From Flectobacillus longus (lineage in GTDB: Bacteria > Bacteroidota > Bacteroidia > Cytophagales > Spirosomataceae): 64,000 bases of DNA. The position numbers and the translations under genes are program-made. The stretch's first letter is position 1. Each line of letters opens with the position of its first letter. The stretch is taken from positions 62,001 to 126,000 of the forward strand of contig NZ_JASHIC010000010.1 in NCBI RefSeq assembly GCF_030056705.1, written 5' to 3'. Under the pieces are notes generated by a model, which was given only the letters and a program-made list of their open reading frames with translations, was not told the DNA's origin and did not search any database. Positions 1 through 9,031 of the stretch are shown here, piece by piece.

Positions 1-2
1 CT

Positions 3-1244
3 CCTCCTGTGTACGAAACTGTTACTGAAAAAGTAAAAATTCGTGATGAATATACAAAATACGAAAAAGGTAAAGCTGACCCATCATGTTTGTCTGCAAA
101 CCCTGATGACTGCCGTATCTTGTGTCTAGTAACTGTTCCTGCTGAGTACAAAACTATTACGAAACAAGTATTGAAAACTCCAGCGGGTACTAAAGAAGTC
201 GTAACTCCTGCACAGTACACTACTATTACTCGTCAAATTTTGGCTTCACCAGCTACAGTAAAGGAAACAGTGATTCCTGCTGAATACAAAACTTTCTCGA
301 AGCAAGTATTAGTAGCTCCTGCTGACTTAGCTTCGGCTAAAGATGTTGTTGCTGAATACGAAACTTATACTAAGGAAGTTGTAGACCAACCTGCTAGAGT
401 TGTTGAAAAGGAAATTCCTGCTGAATACAAAACTATCAGCAAAATAGTTATTGCAAAATCAGCATCAACTCGTGAAACAGCTATTCCAGCTGAATATGCT
501 TCGGTAACTAAACAAGTTTTGGTAAAAGACGCTGAAGTAAAAGAACAAGTAATTCCAGCAGTATATGCAACTCGTACAAAACAAGTAGTAGGTACTCCTG
601 CAAAATCTGTTGAAATCGATGTTCCTACACCTTGTGTAGCTCCTGGTACAACTCCAAATGCTGCTGTGGCAAGCATCAAGCTTCCAAATGGACAAAGTTG
701 TTATCAAGTATTGACAAAACAAATTGTAGCAGCTCCTGCATCTACTCGCGAAGTTGTAATTCCAGCAGTGTATGCTACGCGTCAAAAGCAAGTATTGGTG
801 TCTCCAGCTACAACAAAGGTTGTTGAAACTCCTGCTCAATACGAAACTCGTGTTCGTCAGTTGTTGGCTGCTCAAGCTACAACAAAAGAAACTGAAATTC
901 CTGCTGAGTCAAAAACTTATACTAGCACAGTCGTTAAGTCTGCTGCAAAAACTACTGAGAAAACTATTCCTGCTGAATATGGTTCTTTTGTAACTACAAC
1001 AAAAGTTGCTGATAACATGTATGCTGATTGGGTAGAGGTAATTTGTGGTAACAAATTGACGGTAGAAAAAATTATCCAAATTCAACGTGCATTGAAAGTA
1101 AAAGGATATGATCCAGGACCTATCGATGATGTAATTGGACCAAGAACTCGTGCAGCCTTGACTCAATTCCAAAAAGATAACAATCTTCCATTGGGTAATA
1201 TTAATATCGAAACATTGAAAGCTTTAGGCTTGAACGATAACTAA
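3..1244 (+). CDS. Repeat protein with C-terminal peptidoglycan-binding domain (5' partial)
   Basis: The frame is open to the left window edge, so the true start lies upstream; the GTG at 9 is an internal Val codon in a repeat. About twelve degenerate repeats of some 23 residues follow the pattern PA(E/V/Q)Y-x-T-x-(T/S)-K-Q-V-L-x-x-PA. Two repeats carry Cys-containing insertions, one near the visible N-terminus (about residues 27-40) and one near residues 210-235. The last ~75 residues form a PG_binding_1-like fold (IQRALKVKGYDPGPIDDVIG onwards), so the protein probably contacts the cell wall and sits in the periplasm or outer membrane. The binding role comes from family knowledge; the repeat function is unknown. 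A hairpin terminator follows directly. Confidence 0.75.
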   Translation, partial: PPVYETVTEKVKIRDEYTKYEKGKADPSCLSANPDDCRILCLVTVPAEYKTITKQVLKTPAGTKEVVTPAQYTTITRQILASPATVKETVIPAEYKTFSKQVLVAPADLASAKDVVAEYETYTKEVVDQPARVVEKEIPAEYKTISKIVIAKSASTRETAIPAEYASVTKQVLVKDAEVKEQVIPAVYATRTKQVVGTPAKSVEIDVPTPCVAPGTTPNAAVASIKLPNGQSCYQVLTKQIVAAPASTREVVIPAVYATRQKQVLVSPATTKVVETPAQYETRVRQLLAAQATTKETEIPAESKTYTSTVVKSAAKTTEKTIPAEYGSFVTTTKVADNMYADWVEVICGNKLTVEKIIQIQRALKVKGYDPGPIDDVIGPRTRAALTQFQKDNNLPLGNINIETLKALGLNDN

Positions 1245-1272
1245 TAGGATTAGATAAGGATTTTAATAGCAG

Positions 1273-1301
1273 AGCTCCGTAGCAACACTACGGAGCTTTT
1301 T
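1273..1301 (+). terminator. Rho-independent terminator after the repeat protein
   Basis: A perfect 10-bp stem (AGCTCCGTAG at 1273-1282, CTACGGAGCT at 1288-1297) with a 5-nt loop is followed by a T run, 29 bp after the stop codon. Confidence 0.85.
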
Positions 1302-1390
1302 GCGTTATAAAAGGCAGTGCTTTGGGTACAAAGATTTCTGGAAATTTGTAATTTGATGAATAATACCATTTTCTCTTGACATCCACTTTC

Positions 1391-1840
1391 ATGAAACTGT
1401 TAACTTCTATACTAAGCTTACTGTTGTTCCTGAACCATTCGCTAAAAGCTCAGGACAAGATAATGCCTGTTGATAATATCCTAGATGCAACATTTTTTCA
1501 AGGTACCTATCAAGAAGTATTACTAGAAGCTAAAAAGTTGCGCAAACCGATTTTACTTACTTTTTCAGCAAGTTGGTGTCAGCCTTGTCAAAAGCTTGAA
1601 GCAGAAAGCTTCTCAGCGCCAGAGGTAGCCTCATTGTTAAGTTTAAGGTATGTTTCGAAAATTGTAGATGTGGAACAATTTGTAGGCATGGATGTGGCTG
1701 ATGTATATAAAGTTTCAGAATATCCTATTACAATTATTTTGGATGAAAAAGGTCGTGAACTTGAAAGACTCAAAGGTTTTTTCCCCCCAGATTATTTGAT
1801 AAAAACCCTTCTTAAATACAAAAAGACCTCTTCAAAATAG
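1391..1840 (+). CDS. Thioredoxin-family protein, exported
   Basis: About 149 residues. An N-terminal hydrophobic signal (MKLLTSILSLLLFLNHSLKAQ) predicts export to the periplasm. The thioredoxin-fold active site is CxxC in SASWCQPCQKLEAESF at about residue 60, followed by a cis-Pro-like segment (SEYPITIILDEKGRE), as in thioredoxin-like thiol:disulfide proteins. A TTG at 1376 would add five residues, but the ATG at 1391 starts exactly at the signal peptide. It probably reduces or isomerises disulfides; the partner is not visible. It is monocistronic, with hemE 120 bp downstream behind its own likely promoter. Confidence 0.8.
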   Translation: MKLLTSILSLLLFLNHSLKAQDKIMPVDNILDATFFQGTYQEVLLEAKKLRKPILLTFSASWCQPCQKLEAESFSAPEVASLLSLRYVSKIVDVEQFVGMDVADVYKVSEYPITIILDEKGRELERLKGFFPPDYLIKTLLKYKKTSSK

Positions 1841-1891
1841 GAATCTTTGGGTTTATCTTCTTTTTCAAAATCCCATACCAAAATATTGCCG

Positions 1892-1899
1892 TATATTTG
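1892..1899 (+). promoter_or_regulatory. Candidate -7 box for hemE
   Basis: TATATTTG matches the Bacteroidota -7 consensus TAnnTTTG exactly and lies 64 bp before the hemE start. No clean TTG/TTTG -33 box is seen at the usual spacing, so this is a motif match only. Confidence 0.4.
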
Positions 1900-1963
1900 C
1901 GGTAATATTATACGAGCTAGCCTACTATGACATACATACCAAGGCACTCGAATTGCTTAATCA

Positions 1964-2995
1964 ATGGAAAACTTACAGAACGATTTAATATTGAGGGCTG
2001 CACGTGGGCAGCAAGTAGAGCGTGTGCCTGTTTGGATGATGCGTCAAGCGGGTAGAATTTTAGCTGAATATCGTGCCGTTCGCGAAAAGGCAGGGAGTTT
2101 TATTCAATTAGCTACAACGCCAGAATTGGCTGCTGAAGTAACTATCCAGCCCGTGGATATTTTAGGGGTAGATGCTGCTATTATTTTCTCTGATATATTG
2201 GTTGTTCCCGAAGCTATGGGTTTACCTTATGTGATGGAAGAAAAAGTAGGTCCTATTTTCCCTACTACCATTCATTCGATGGCCGATGTAGAAAAACTAC
2301 GTGTTGCTAATCCCGAAGAGGAACTGAAGTACGTATTGGATGCCATCAAAATTGTAAAATCAGAGTTAAATGGTCGTGTACCTTTAATTGGTTTTGCTGG
2401 AGCTCCATTTACGCTACTTTGCTACATGATTGAAGGGAAAGGCTCAAAGACTTTTTCTAAAGCAAAAAAAGCATTGTACTCTGAGCCTGAATTATCACAT
2501 GCTCTTTTGCAGAAAATTACTGACACAACTATTGCTTACCTAAAAGCTCAAATTGCCGCAGGTGCTAATTTGGTTCAGATTTTTGACTCTTGGGCAGGTA
2601 TCCTTTCTCCTGAACAATATCGTATTTATTCATTACCATATATTGCTCAAATTTGCGATGCAATTACAGAAGTGCCTGTAACAGTATTTGCTAAAGGTGC
2701 ATTCTTTGCTCGTGAGGATATGGGTAAGTTAAATTGTGATGTTGTAGGTCTTGACTGGAATATGGATATTGCTGAATCAAGAAAATTGGTAGGAAATTCA
2801 AAAACATTACAAGGTAATCTTGATCCATGCGTATTGTATAGCTCATTTGACGAAATTAAAAAGCATACTCGTTCAATGATTCAGCAATTTGGAACACAGA
2901 AATACATAGCAAACTTAGGACATGGCGTATATCCAGATACTAATCCAGATAAAGTAAAATGCTTTATCGATACCGTAAAGGAATACCAAGCTTAG
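1964..2995 (+). CDS. hemE: Uroporphyrinogen decarboxylase
   Basis: Decarboxylates the four acetate side chains of uroporphyrinogen III to coproporphyrinogen III in haem synthesis; cytosolic. The 343-residue length is normal for the family. The signature [10 protein letters not shown] (residues 22-31) binds the substrate carboxylates, and the conserved segments [33 protein letters not shown] and the C-terminal [13 protein letters not shown] are all present. Other haem genes are not adjacent, so it seems to be expressed alone. A strong bidirectional hairpin separates it from the convergent guaB gene. Confidence 0.96.
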   Translation: MENLQNDLILRAARGQQVERVPVWMMRQAGRILAEYRAVREKAGSFIQLATTPELAAEVTIQPVDILGVDAAIIFSDILVVPEAMGLPYVMEEKVGPIFPTTIHSMADVEKLRVANPEEELKYVLDAIKIVKSELNGRVPLIGFAGAPFTLLCYMIEGKGSKTFSKAKKALYSEPELSHALLQKITDTTIAYLKAQIAAGANLVQIFDSWAGILSPEQYRIYSLPYIAQICDAITEVPVTVFAKGAFFAREDMGKLNCDVVGLDWNMDIAESRKLVGNSKTLQGNLDPCVLYSSFDEIKKHTRSMIQQFGTQKYIANLGHGVYPDTNPDKVKCFIDTVKEYQA

Positions 2996-3117
2996 AGGAA
3001 AGTTTCGGATATCGAATGTTGGATTTCGGAAGTATAACCTCACTTTTTGGGGGAGTTTTTTTTACACTTCTGCAATCAGAAATTCCCAATCCCCAATTGT
3101 TTGATAGACATTATCAA

Positions 3118-3149
3118 AAAGGCTCAGTACAAATCGTACTGAGCCTTTT
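3118..3149. terminator. Bidirectional terminator between hemE and guaB
   Basis: GGCTCAGTAC (3121-3130) and GTACTGAGCC (3136-3145) form a perfect stem with a 5-nt loop, flanked by A and T tracts so that it can work on both strands between two convergent genes. Confidence 0.85.
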
Positions 3150-3197
3150 GAATTTCTACAAAGCTATAATGAGATGATTATAAACTGCTTTTATTGC

Positions 3198-4667
3198 TTA
3201 CTTCGCACTGTAGTTTGGAGCTTCCTTCGAGATAGTAATATCGTGTGGATGGCTTTCTTTCACACCAGCTGCTGTGATTTTCACGAAGCGTGCTTTTTGC
3301 ATTTCAGTGATATTTTTAGCACCACAGTATCCCATACCTGCTTTCAAACCACCTACCATTTGATAAATGATTTCAGATACAGAACCTTTGAATGGCACGC
3401 GACCCACGATACCTTCTGGAACTAATTTCTTAATATCATCTTCAGCATCTTGGAAATAACGGTCTTTCGAACCATCTTCCATTGCTTCAAGAGAACCCAT
3501 ACCACGGTAAGTCTTGAACTTACGTCCTTCGAAGATAATTACTTCACCTGGAGCTTCGTCAGTACCAGCCAACATTGATCCAATCATTACTGTACTAGCA
3601 CCACCAGCGATTGCTTTTGCAATATCACCAGAGAAACGGATACCACCATCAGCAATAATAGGAACACCTAAGTCAGCTACTGCTTTAGCTGCCTCGTATA
3701 CGGCTGTAAGCTGTGGCATACCCACACCAGCAATAATACGAGTTGTACAGATACTACCAGGACCAACACCTACTTTAACAGCATCGGCACCTGCTTCAGC
3801 TAGAGCTCTTGCACCTTCACCAGTAGCCACGTTACCTACGATGACATCAAGGTTTGGAAATTGAGCTTTAACACGCTTTAAAGCTTCAATTACACCTTTA
3901 GAGTGCCCGTGAGCTGTATCGATACTAATTACGTCAACACCGACTGCTACAAGCGCTTGAACACGCTCCAACAAATCTGGTGTAACACCAACCGCAGCAC
4001 CTACGCGCAAACGACCCAATGTGTCTTTTGATGCGTAAGGATTGTTTTTGCGCTTGATAATATCTTTATAAGTTACCAAACCAATCAACTTGTAGTTTTC
4101 GTCAATGATTGGTAATTTTTCAATTTTAAATTCTTGTAAAATGCTTTCTGCATCGTCCAAAGAGATTCCTTTTTTAGCTGTAATCAAACCATCTTTAGTC
4201 ATGATTTCATTAACAGTTTTAGTCAAATCTTTTTGGAAACGTAAATCACGGTTTGTCAAGATACCGATTAATTTACCTTCTGAATCGATAACTGGAATAC
4301 CACCAATTTTGAATTCACGCATGATACGGTGAGCATCACCAAGTGTTTGACCGTCAGTAAGCGTTACAGGATCGATAATCATACCTGATTCCGAACGTTT
4401 TACTTTTCTTACTTGCGCAGCTTGCTGTGCAATGGTCATATTTTTGTGGATAATACCAATACCTCCTTCTTGAGCCATCGCAATAGCCAAATCAGCTTCG
4501 GTAACTGTATCCATAGCAGCCGAAATCATTGGAGTATTAAGCGTGATGTTGCGAGTAAGTTTGGTCTGAGTGCTAGTTTCTCTCGGAAGAATTTCTGAGT
4601 AAGCAGGAAGAAGCAATACGTCGTCGTATGTTAATGCTTCGTATAAGAACTTGGATGTGTCTAACAT
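3198..4667 (-). CDS. guaB: Inosine-5'-monophosphate dehydrogenase
   Basis: NAD-dependent oxidation of IMP to XMP, the committed step of GMP synthesis; cytosolic tetramer. The 489 residues have the normal layout: catalytic barrel interrupted by two CBS domains at about residues 95-205, and the catalytic loop GPGSICTTR with the nucleophilic Cys at 307. The mobile flap (around [10 protein letters not shown]) and the IMP-binding stretch with [12 protein letters not shown] are intact. It is divergent from apbE and convergent with hemE, so it is probably monocistronic. A TAnnTTTG box lies 32 bp upstream of the start. Confidence 0.97.
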   Translation of the reverse strand: MLDTSKFLYEALTYDDVLLLPAYSEILPRETSTQTKLTRNITLNTPMISAAMDTVTEADLAIAMAQEGGIGIIHKNMTIAQQAAQVRKVKRSESGMIIDPVTLTDGQTLGDAHRIMREFKIGGIPVIDSEGKLIGILTNRDLRFQKDLTKTVNEIMTKDGLITAKKGISLDDAESILQEFKIEKLPIIDENYKLIGLVTYKDIIKRKNNPYASKDTLGRLRVGAAVGVTPDLLERVQALVAVGVDVISIDTAHGHSKGVIEALKRVKAQFPNLDVIVGNVATGEGARALAEAGADAVKVGVGPGSICTTRIIAGVGMPQLTAVYEAAKAVADLGVPIIADGGIRFSGDIAKAIAGGASTVMIGSMLAGTDEAPGEVIIFEGRKFKTYRGMGSLEAMEDGSKDRYFQDAEDDIKKLVPEGIVGRVPFKGSVSEIIYQMVGGLKAGMGYCGAKNITEMQKARFVKITAAGVKESHPHDITISKEAPNYSAK

Positions 4668-4698
4668 GGCAAATAGCTTTGATTTGTTATTTGCCAGA

Positions 4699-4706
4699 CA
4701 AATTTA
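4699..4706 (-). promoter_or_regulatory. Candidate -7 box for guaB
   Basis: Read on the minus strand, TAAATTTG fits TAnnTTTG and lies 32 bp upstream of the guaB start. The -33 element is not clear. Confidence 0.4.
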
Positions 4707-5079
4707 CGATGAGTTTTGTACTTTTAAAAGAAAAATCAAAAAATGATTATTATTTTTTTGTAAAATTCGAAGTATGTCTTCATTTTAACTTGCCATATTA
4801 TCTTCAAAATCACGCTATTTCGCTTTAATGACACTTTTGTTGTCTTGGAATCTTAAAATTATAGCAATATTTTTTTTAGTACATTTTTTAGATAAGCATC
4901 ACATCTATTTAATAAATTCTTAAAATCAATTCGTTAAATTTGTTATTATTTATAATCAATCTAAATAGTTTAATTTTTAATCAAGTTTAAAAATTAAACT
5001 ATTGATGATTTTGATGGTCATTGATAAAAGTATAAATACCTTATTCACTGTTATTGCTGTAACGAAAGCACCCAAACGT
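4707..5079. other. AT-rich divergent spacer between guaB and apbE
   Basis: No credible gene. The stretch is very A+T rich and contains a 17-bp perfect inverted repeat at 4964-5003, listed separately. Upstream in-frame TTG/ATG codons at 5002-5007 overlap that repeat, which argues that they belong to the mRNA leader rather than the apbE coding region. Confidence 0.6.
4964..5003. repeat. 17-bp inverted repeat in the apbE leader
   Basis: AATAGTTTAATTTTTAA (4964-4980) and its exact complement (4987-5003) flank a 6-nt spacer, 77 bp before the apbE start. No T tract follows, so this is not a standard terminator; it could be an operator or a leader hairpin. Confidence 0.7.
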
Positions 5080-6069
5080 ATGCGTAAAATCCTTTTTGTA
5101 TTTCTTTTTCTTTTTTCAATTGCTTCTCAAGCTCAGGTTCTTAAAAAGAAAACCACATTGCTGATGGGAGGGAGGTTTGATATAACTGTTGTAGCGAAAG
5201 ATACAGCGATTGCCAAACAAAGTATCGAGGATATTATTAATGAAATTTCTAGGATAGAATATTTGATTTCAGACTGGAAAAGTACGACTCAAATTTCGGA
5301 TGTAAATCGCAATGCTGGAATCAAACCTGTAAAAGTTGACCCCGAAGTATTTGAGTTGACAGAAAGAGCACTACATTTTTCGGAAATAACAAACGGGGCT
5401 TTCGATATTAGTTTTGCAGCAATGGATAGAATTTGGAAATTTGATGGTTCTATGAAACAAATGCCAACGCCAGAGGCAGTTAAAAAATCAGTAGAAAAAG
5501 TAGGTTATCAAAATATTGAGCTAGATAAAGCAAATAGTACGATTTTTTTGAAGAAAAAAGGAATGAAAATTGGCTTCGGAGCATTAGGTGAAGGTTATGC
5601 CGCCGACCGCTGTCGCGAAATGATGTTGGCAAGAGGTATTCAAGCGGGTATCGTGAATGGCTCTGGTGATATGAATACTTGGGGTGGTCAACCAGATGGC
5701 ACGCCTTGGACAGTTGGGATTACCAATCCGATGAAAAAAGATACCGTTTTCGCTATAGTACCGCTTGTTAAAAGTGCCGTAGTTACTTCGGGGAGTTATC
5801 AGAAATTTGTCTTATTTAATGGAAAACGCTATTCTCACATCATCAATCCTGTAACTGGATACCCAGCCACTGGGCTTTGTAGTGTAACGGTTTTTGGGCC
5901 AAGTGCCGAAACAGCTAATGGCTTTAGTACTTCTATTATGGTTTTGGGAAAAGACAAAGGATTGAAGCTATTGAAAAAATATCCTGAATACAGTGCTATC
6001 TTGATAACTGATGAGGGAAAGGTAGTAACTACTAAAAACTTGAATATTAAAGATTTTACCTTAAAATAG
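5080..6069 (+). CDS. apbE: FAD:protein FMN transferase, exported (ApbE family, copy 1)
   Basis: ApbE enzymes move FMN from FAD onto Thr/Ser of extracytosolic proteins using Mg2+. The 329-residue protein starts with a clear signal peptide (MRKILFVFLFLFSIASQAQ), which decides the ATG at 5080 over the upstream codons at 5002-5007. Family motifs: GFGALGEGYAADR (165-177), TSGSY (236-240), HIINPVTGYP (253-262), and AETANGFST (276-284). Two positions depart from the common ApbE pattern: Glu171 where GxxKGY has Lys, and Asn280 where a metal-ligand Asp (A-D-A) is usual; copy 2 has the common residues. It converges with the PepSY reductase, its likely partner. Activity is inferred. Confidence 0.88.
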   Translation: MRKILFVFLFLFSIASQAQVLKKKTTLLMGGRFDITVVAKDTAIAKQSIEDIINEISRIEYLISDWKSTTQISDVNRNAGIKPVKVDPEVFELTERALHFSEITNGAFDISFAAMDRIWKFDGSMKQMPTPEAVKKSVEKVGYQNIELDKANSTIFLKKKGMKIGFGALGEGYAADRCREMMLARGIQAGIVNGSGDMNTWGGQPDGTPWTVGITNPMKKDTVFAIVPLVKSAVVTSGSYQKFVLFNGKRYSHIINPVTGYPATGLCSVTVFGPSAETANGFSTSIMVLGKDKGLKLLKKYPEYSAILITDEGKVVTTKNLNIKDFTLK

Positions 6070-6082
6070 GAGGGGGAAGATA

Positions 6083-6122
6083 TTTTTCATAGGGTGCGAC
6101 TGAAGTTGCACCCTATGAAAAA
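6083..6122. repeat. 15-bp hairpin between apbE and the PepSY reductase
   Basis: TTTTTCATAGGGTGC (6083-6097) and GCACCCTATGAAAAA (6108-6122) are exact complements around a 10-nt loop, between convergent genes. The T tract precedes rather than follows the stem on each strand, so terminator function is likely by position but not classical. A related GGGTGCA/TGCACCC hairpin occurs at 31991-32012. Confidence 0.6.
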
Positions 6123-6125
6123 AAA

Positions 6126-8318
6126 TTAATAACAATCCGAAAGAATTTGTTCATGTGCTTGGTAGTGACTCAAAGACAGAGAAAGTTCTTTCTTACAGAT
6201 TTGTTCTAAGATTAGCATCACATCTTTTTGCATAGCCAACGATCCACAAATCATAATTACGCCTCCTGTTTTCAACACAGTAGCTATTTGATTGGCATCT
6301 TTTTTAATCAAGTCCCCAACATATAGCTTCTCCGTCTCACGTGATAACGCGACGGCAAGTTTATTCAATTTCTTTTGTTGACTGTACTCGTCCAACTGAG
6401 ATTGATATAGGCTAAGCGAAGATTTATCTCTGAATCCTGCATACAAATGGCAAGGAACCTGCTTATTATTTTGATTAAGCATTCCTAAAAATGGTCCAAT
6501 ACCTGTACCATTACAAATCATGATGACTTCGGGACTATTTTTAGGGAAATGAAAATGGCTATTTTGAACAATCTTAGCTTTGAATGTATCTCCAGCTTTG
6601 AGTCGATGCAAAAAGCCTGAGCCTAGTCCATTTTCATGTAATCTTACACTTAACTGAATTTCACTTTTATCTACAACTCCAATTGAGTACAGGCGTTCAC
6701 GATGGTCGTTAGCTGGATATATCGCCAGTAAATCTCCAGATTTTACTTTTGTCCATCGCTTAGTTTTGAACTTAATCAAGAAAGTATCTTCATGTTGGCT
6801 CGAAGTATTTGACACTACTTCTAAATTCCTAAAGTTGTTAGGTTGTTTCAGAGGAGCTTTACTCGAAATACTAATGCCTGTTTTAGCTGACCAAGCTTCT
6901 GCCCAAAGCGCATAATCTTCCTCCGATTTATCATTTACTGTATGAATATCTAACAATGGTTTCGCCCAAGATTTACTGCCTAGAGAGTGATGTACCTCAT
7001 AAGCAAATTGACAGAAATCGGGATAAGCACGAGACCCAAAGCCCACCACAGATATTTGGATTGATGAAGGTTGAGAAATGTCAGTCGATAATAATTCTTG
7101 AAACTTGCTTGCACTATTTGGCGCATCACCCGCTCCGTAGGTAGAGGTAAATACAACCAAATGCTCGGCACTTGGGTAACTTTGATATTCGTTGAGTGTC
7201 GAGATATAGGTTTTTTCTCCAAGTTTAATCAATTGTTGATAAAAACCATTGGCGAAATCCCATGTACTACCATTTTCAGAGCCTACTAAGATAACAAAAC
7301 GGCTTTCTTCTGCTGTAAATTGATTTTTAGATTTTCCAGAAAGTCTTTTAAACGTAATAGCAAAACCAGTGTATATAAAAAATAGGATATTACCAGAAGC
7401 AATAGCCAAAATGATAGCCAAGATGATGCTCGCTCTACCTGTATGCAAATCAAGGCTGAGCGTACTCATAATTTGCGTAAAAGGGTAGGCTTGTTCGGCA
7501 AGTATTTCGCCCGTAATTTGATTTACGGCGATTTCACGGTCTTTGAGTTTGATGGTAAAATAGTCTTCAGGATCTTCCGAAAAAGGGAATTCGATACTTT
7601 TGACATCTGCCAGTGAAGTATTTTTGAAAATAGGAAAATCTTCAAGTTTCTTTTGAGGTGTATCTTTGATTTTATCAAAATCAACATCTAAGGTTATTTT
7701 AGCCGCTGGAAATACTTCGAAGCGAACTAATGAAAGATAAGCCCCTGTAAGCGCAATTAAAAGAATTGGTAGTAAAGACCAACGACTCAATATGACATGG
7801 TAATATTGTGCAAAGCTATCTTTAGGAATACCTTTAAAAAAGTTACGTATTCCTTGCTGACGCTGAATAAGGAGTAAAATGCCAGAAATCGTAATCAAGA
7901 ATAACAAGAATGCTGTGAGTCCTACAAAAAAACGTCCTAATTCATGTAAAAATAAAGAACGGTGTAAAGCATTAACCCATTCAAAGAAGGCACCTTTCTG
8001 CTTGGATGCTCCCAGAAATTCTCCAGTTTTAGGATGAATATATCCCTCCTGAATATCTTTTGGGAAATCAGAGCTTTTTGCTACTAAAGAATGAAAATCA
8101 TCTACCTCTATCTGACTAATTGAAGGATATTGTTTTTTCCAAAATGGAATACTTTCAGCCAGAGTTACTTGACTAAGGGGTGGAGTGCTAGGTCTGTTGA
8201 TTTTTTCTAAAGCTGGCTCAAACGACAGAATAATACCTGTAATAGAGGCAAGAGCTAGAAAAAGAAAAGAAGATACCGCCAACGTGAGGTGACTGTATCT
8301 CCAGATAGAGAGATGCAT
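6126..8318 (-). CDS. PepSY-TM / flavodoxin / ferredoxin-NADP reductase-type membrane reductase
   Basis: A 730-residue fusion. Residues 1-330 form a PepSY-TM membrane part with helices near 10-32, 130-151, 180-198 and 298-322 and candidate haem-ligand histidines (10, 119, 125, 174, 292). Residues 340-480 are flavodoxin-like (SENGSTWDFA, TSTYGAGDAPNS). Residues 490-730 are an FAD/NAD(P)H module with RLYSIG (542-547), CNGTGIGPF (602-610) and CGSLAMQKDV near the end. By family knowledge such proteins pass electrons from cytosolic NADPH via FAD and FMN to the membrane part and then outward. It lies 220 bp downstream of the DUF2271 gene on the same strand and faces apbE copy 1. The final acceptor is unknown. 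Confidence 0.85.
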   Translation of the reverse strand: MHLSIWRYSHLTLAVSSFLFLALASITGIILSFEPALEKINRPSTPPLSQVTLAESIPFWKKQYPSISQIEVDDFHSLVAKSSDFPKDIQEGYIHPKTGEFLGASKQKGAFFEWVNALHRSLFLHELGRFFVGLTAFLLFLITISGILLLIQRQQGIRNFFKGIPKDSFAQYYHVILSRWSLLPILLIALTGAYLSLVRFEVFPAAKITLDVDFDKIKDTPQKKLEDFPIFKNTSLADVKSIEFPFSEDPEDYFTIKLKDREIAVNQITGEILAEQAYPFTQIMSTLSLDLHTGRASIILAIILAIASGNILFFIYTGFAITFKRLSGKSKNQFTAEESRFVILVGSENGSTWDFANGFYQQLIKLGEKTYISTLNEYQSYPSAEHLVVFTSTYGAGDAPNSASKFQELLSTDISQPSSIQISVVGFGSRAYPDFCQFAYEVHHSLGSKSWAKPLLDIHTVNDKSEEDYALWAEAWSAKTGISISSKAPLKQPNNFRNLEVVSNTSSQHEDTFLIKFKTKRWTKVKSGDLLAIYPANDHRERLYSIGVVDKSEIQLSVRLHENGLGSGFLHRLKAGDTFKAKIVQNSHFHFPKNSPEVIMICNGTGIGPFLGMLNQNNKQVPCHLYAGFRDKSSLSLYQSQLDEYSQQKKLNKLAVALSRETEKLYVGDLIKKDANQIATVLKTGGVIMICGSLAMQKDVMLILEQICKKELSLSLSHYQAHEQILSDCY

Positions 8319-8434
8319 ATTTTGAGAGTTGGTTGAATTAAATGCAAACGGAGAAATACATAAGAATTTTGAACAGTTTTTGTCTTTTTCTCGAATATGT
8401 TATTCAATAAATAAAACACTACCGCCCTTAAATT

Positions 8435-8474
8435 TTCCCATCAGTTGTCAACTGAATTGATCAACTGATGGGAA
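8435..8474. repeat. 13-bp inverted repeat between the DUF2271 and PepSY genes
   Basis: TTCCCATCAGTTG (8435-8447) and its complement (8462-8474) enclose 14 nt. It lies 116 bp upstream of the PepSY reductase start and 64 bp after the DUF2271 stop, so it could attenuate read-through or act as an operator. A short intergenic word (TGCCTTTGTGCC) sits nearby at about 8512. Confidence 0.55.
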
Positions 8475-8538
8475 GAACACAAAATAAAGCCCTGTTTTTG
8501 AATTACACGCTATGCCTTTGTGCCTTTTGTCTCTTATT

Positions 8539-9027
8539 TTAGTTTGCAGGACTAAATCTTACATAACGGATATAACCTGTTCCTTCGCTTTTAGCCGCTA
8601 AGCCATCAGTTGTTAGTGGAACCTCCAAATCTTTTACGTAATAGGGTTTATCCTCAACGGCACTCTCAAAACGAATTTTGTAATTTGAGTTCAACTTCGC
8701 ATTTTCGATTTCAAGAACAACCACACTACGGTCGCCACCTGTTACCGATGCACCTGTGATAGCGCTTAAGTTACTAGGTTTTTTCGAAAATGCTTTATGC
8801 CATTCTTTTAGGTCTTTGTACCATTTTTTGTCAGAACCTAATACATACAAAGTTTTGTCATAAGCTCCTTTGGCATCTACGATAGATACAACCATATAGG
8901 CTCCTTCGCCCATATAGTTAGTCATTTGAATCATACATTTGTATTTCGTTGTTTGTGCTTGTGCTGTGTTAGAAACACCCAACGATACGATTAATGCAAT
9001 AACGGCTAGTTTTAAGAATTTAAACAT
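8539..9027 (-). CDS. DUF2271 periplasmic protein, probable flavinylated carrier
   Basis: 162 residues with a signal peptide (cleavage probably after NTAQAQ, residue ~25). The body matches the DUF2271 pattern as I recall it: KYKCMIQMTNYMGEGAYMVV near the start and YIRYVRFSPAN at the end. Residues 91-96 read TGASVT, close to the (S/T)GA(T/S)-x-(S/T) site at which ApbE attaches FMN in NqrC/RnfG-type proteins. DUF2271 genes are known companions of ApbE and PepSY genes. The gene starts 4 bp after the ankyrin gene stops, so the two are co-transcribed and probably translationally coupled. A periplasmic FMN carrier role is inferred. Confidence 0.8.
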   Translation of the reverse strand: MFKFLKLAVIALIVSLGVSNTAQAQTTKYKCMIQMTNYMGEGAYMVVSIVDAKGAYDKTLYVLGSDKKWYKDLKEWHKAFSKKPSNLSAITGASVTGGDRSVVVLEIENAKLNSNYKIRFESAVEDKPYYVKDLEVPLTTDGLAAKSEGTGYIRYVRFSPAN

Positions 9028-9031
9028 TTTA

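Noticed and set aside
9-11. GTG as start of the left-edge gene
   Set aside because: The repeat pattern continues upstream in frame (Pro-Pro before it), so the gene is cut by the window edge.
365-875. Antisense ORFs over the repeat protein
   Set aside because: They arise from the periodic composition of the repeats and have no protein-like features.
3004-3177. Small ORF after hemE
   Set aside because: It overlaps the hemE end and the terminator, and contains the dispersed GATTTCGGA words.
5002-5079. Longer apbE N-terminus
   Set aside because: It would put 26 extra residues before a complete signal peptide and overlaps a perfect inverted repeat.
4668-5079. Riboswitch upstream of guaB or apbE
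   Set aside because: No known aptamer core (purine or FMN) could be recognised; only AT-rich sequence and one inverted repeat.
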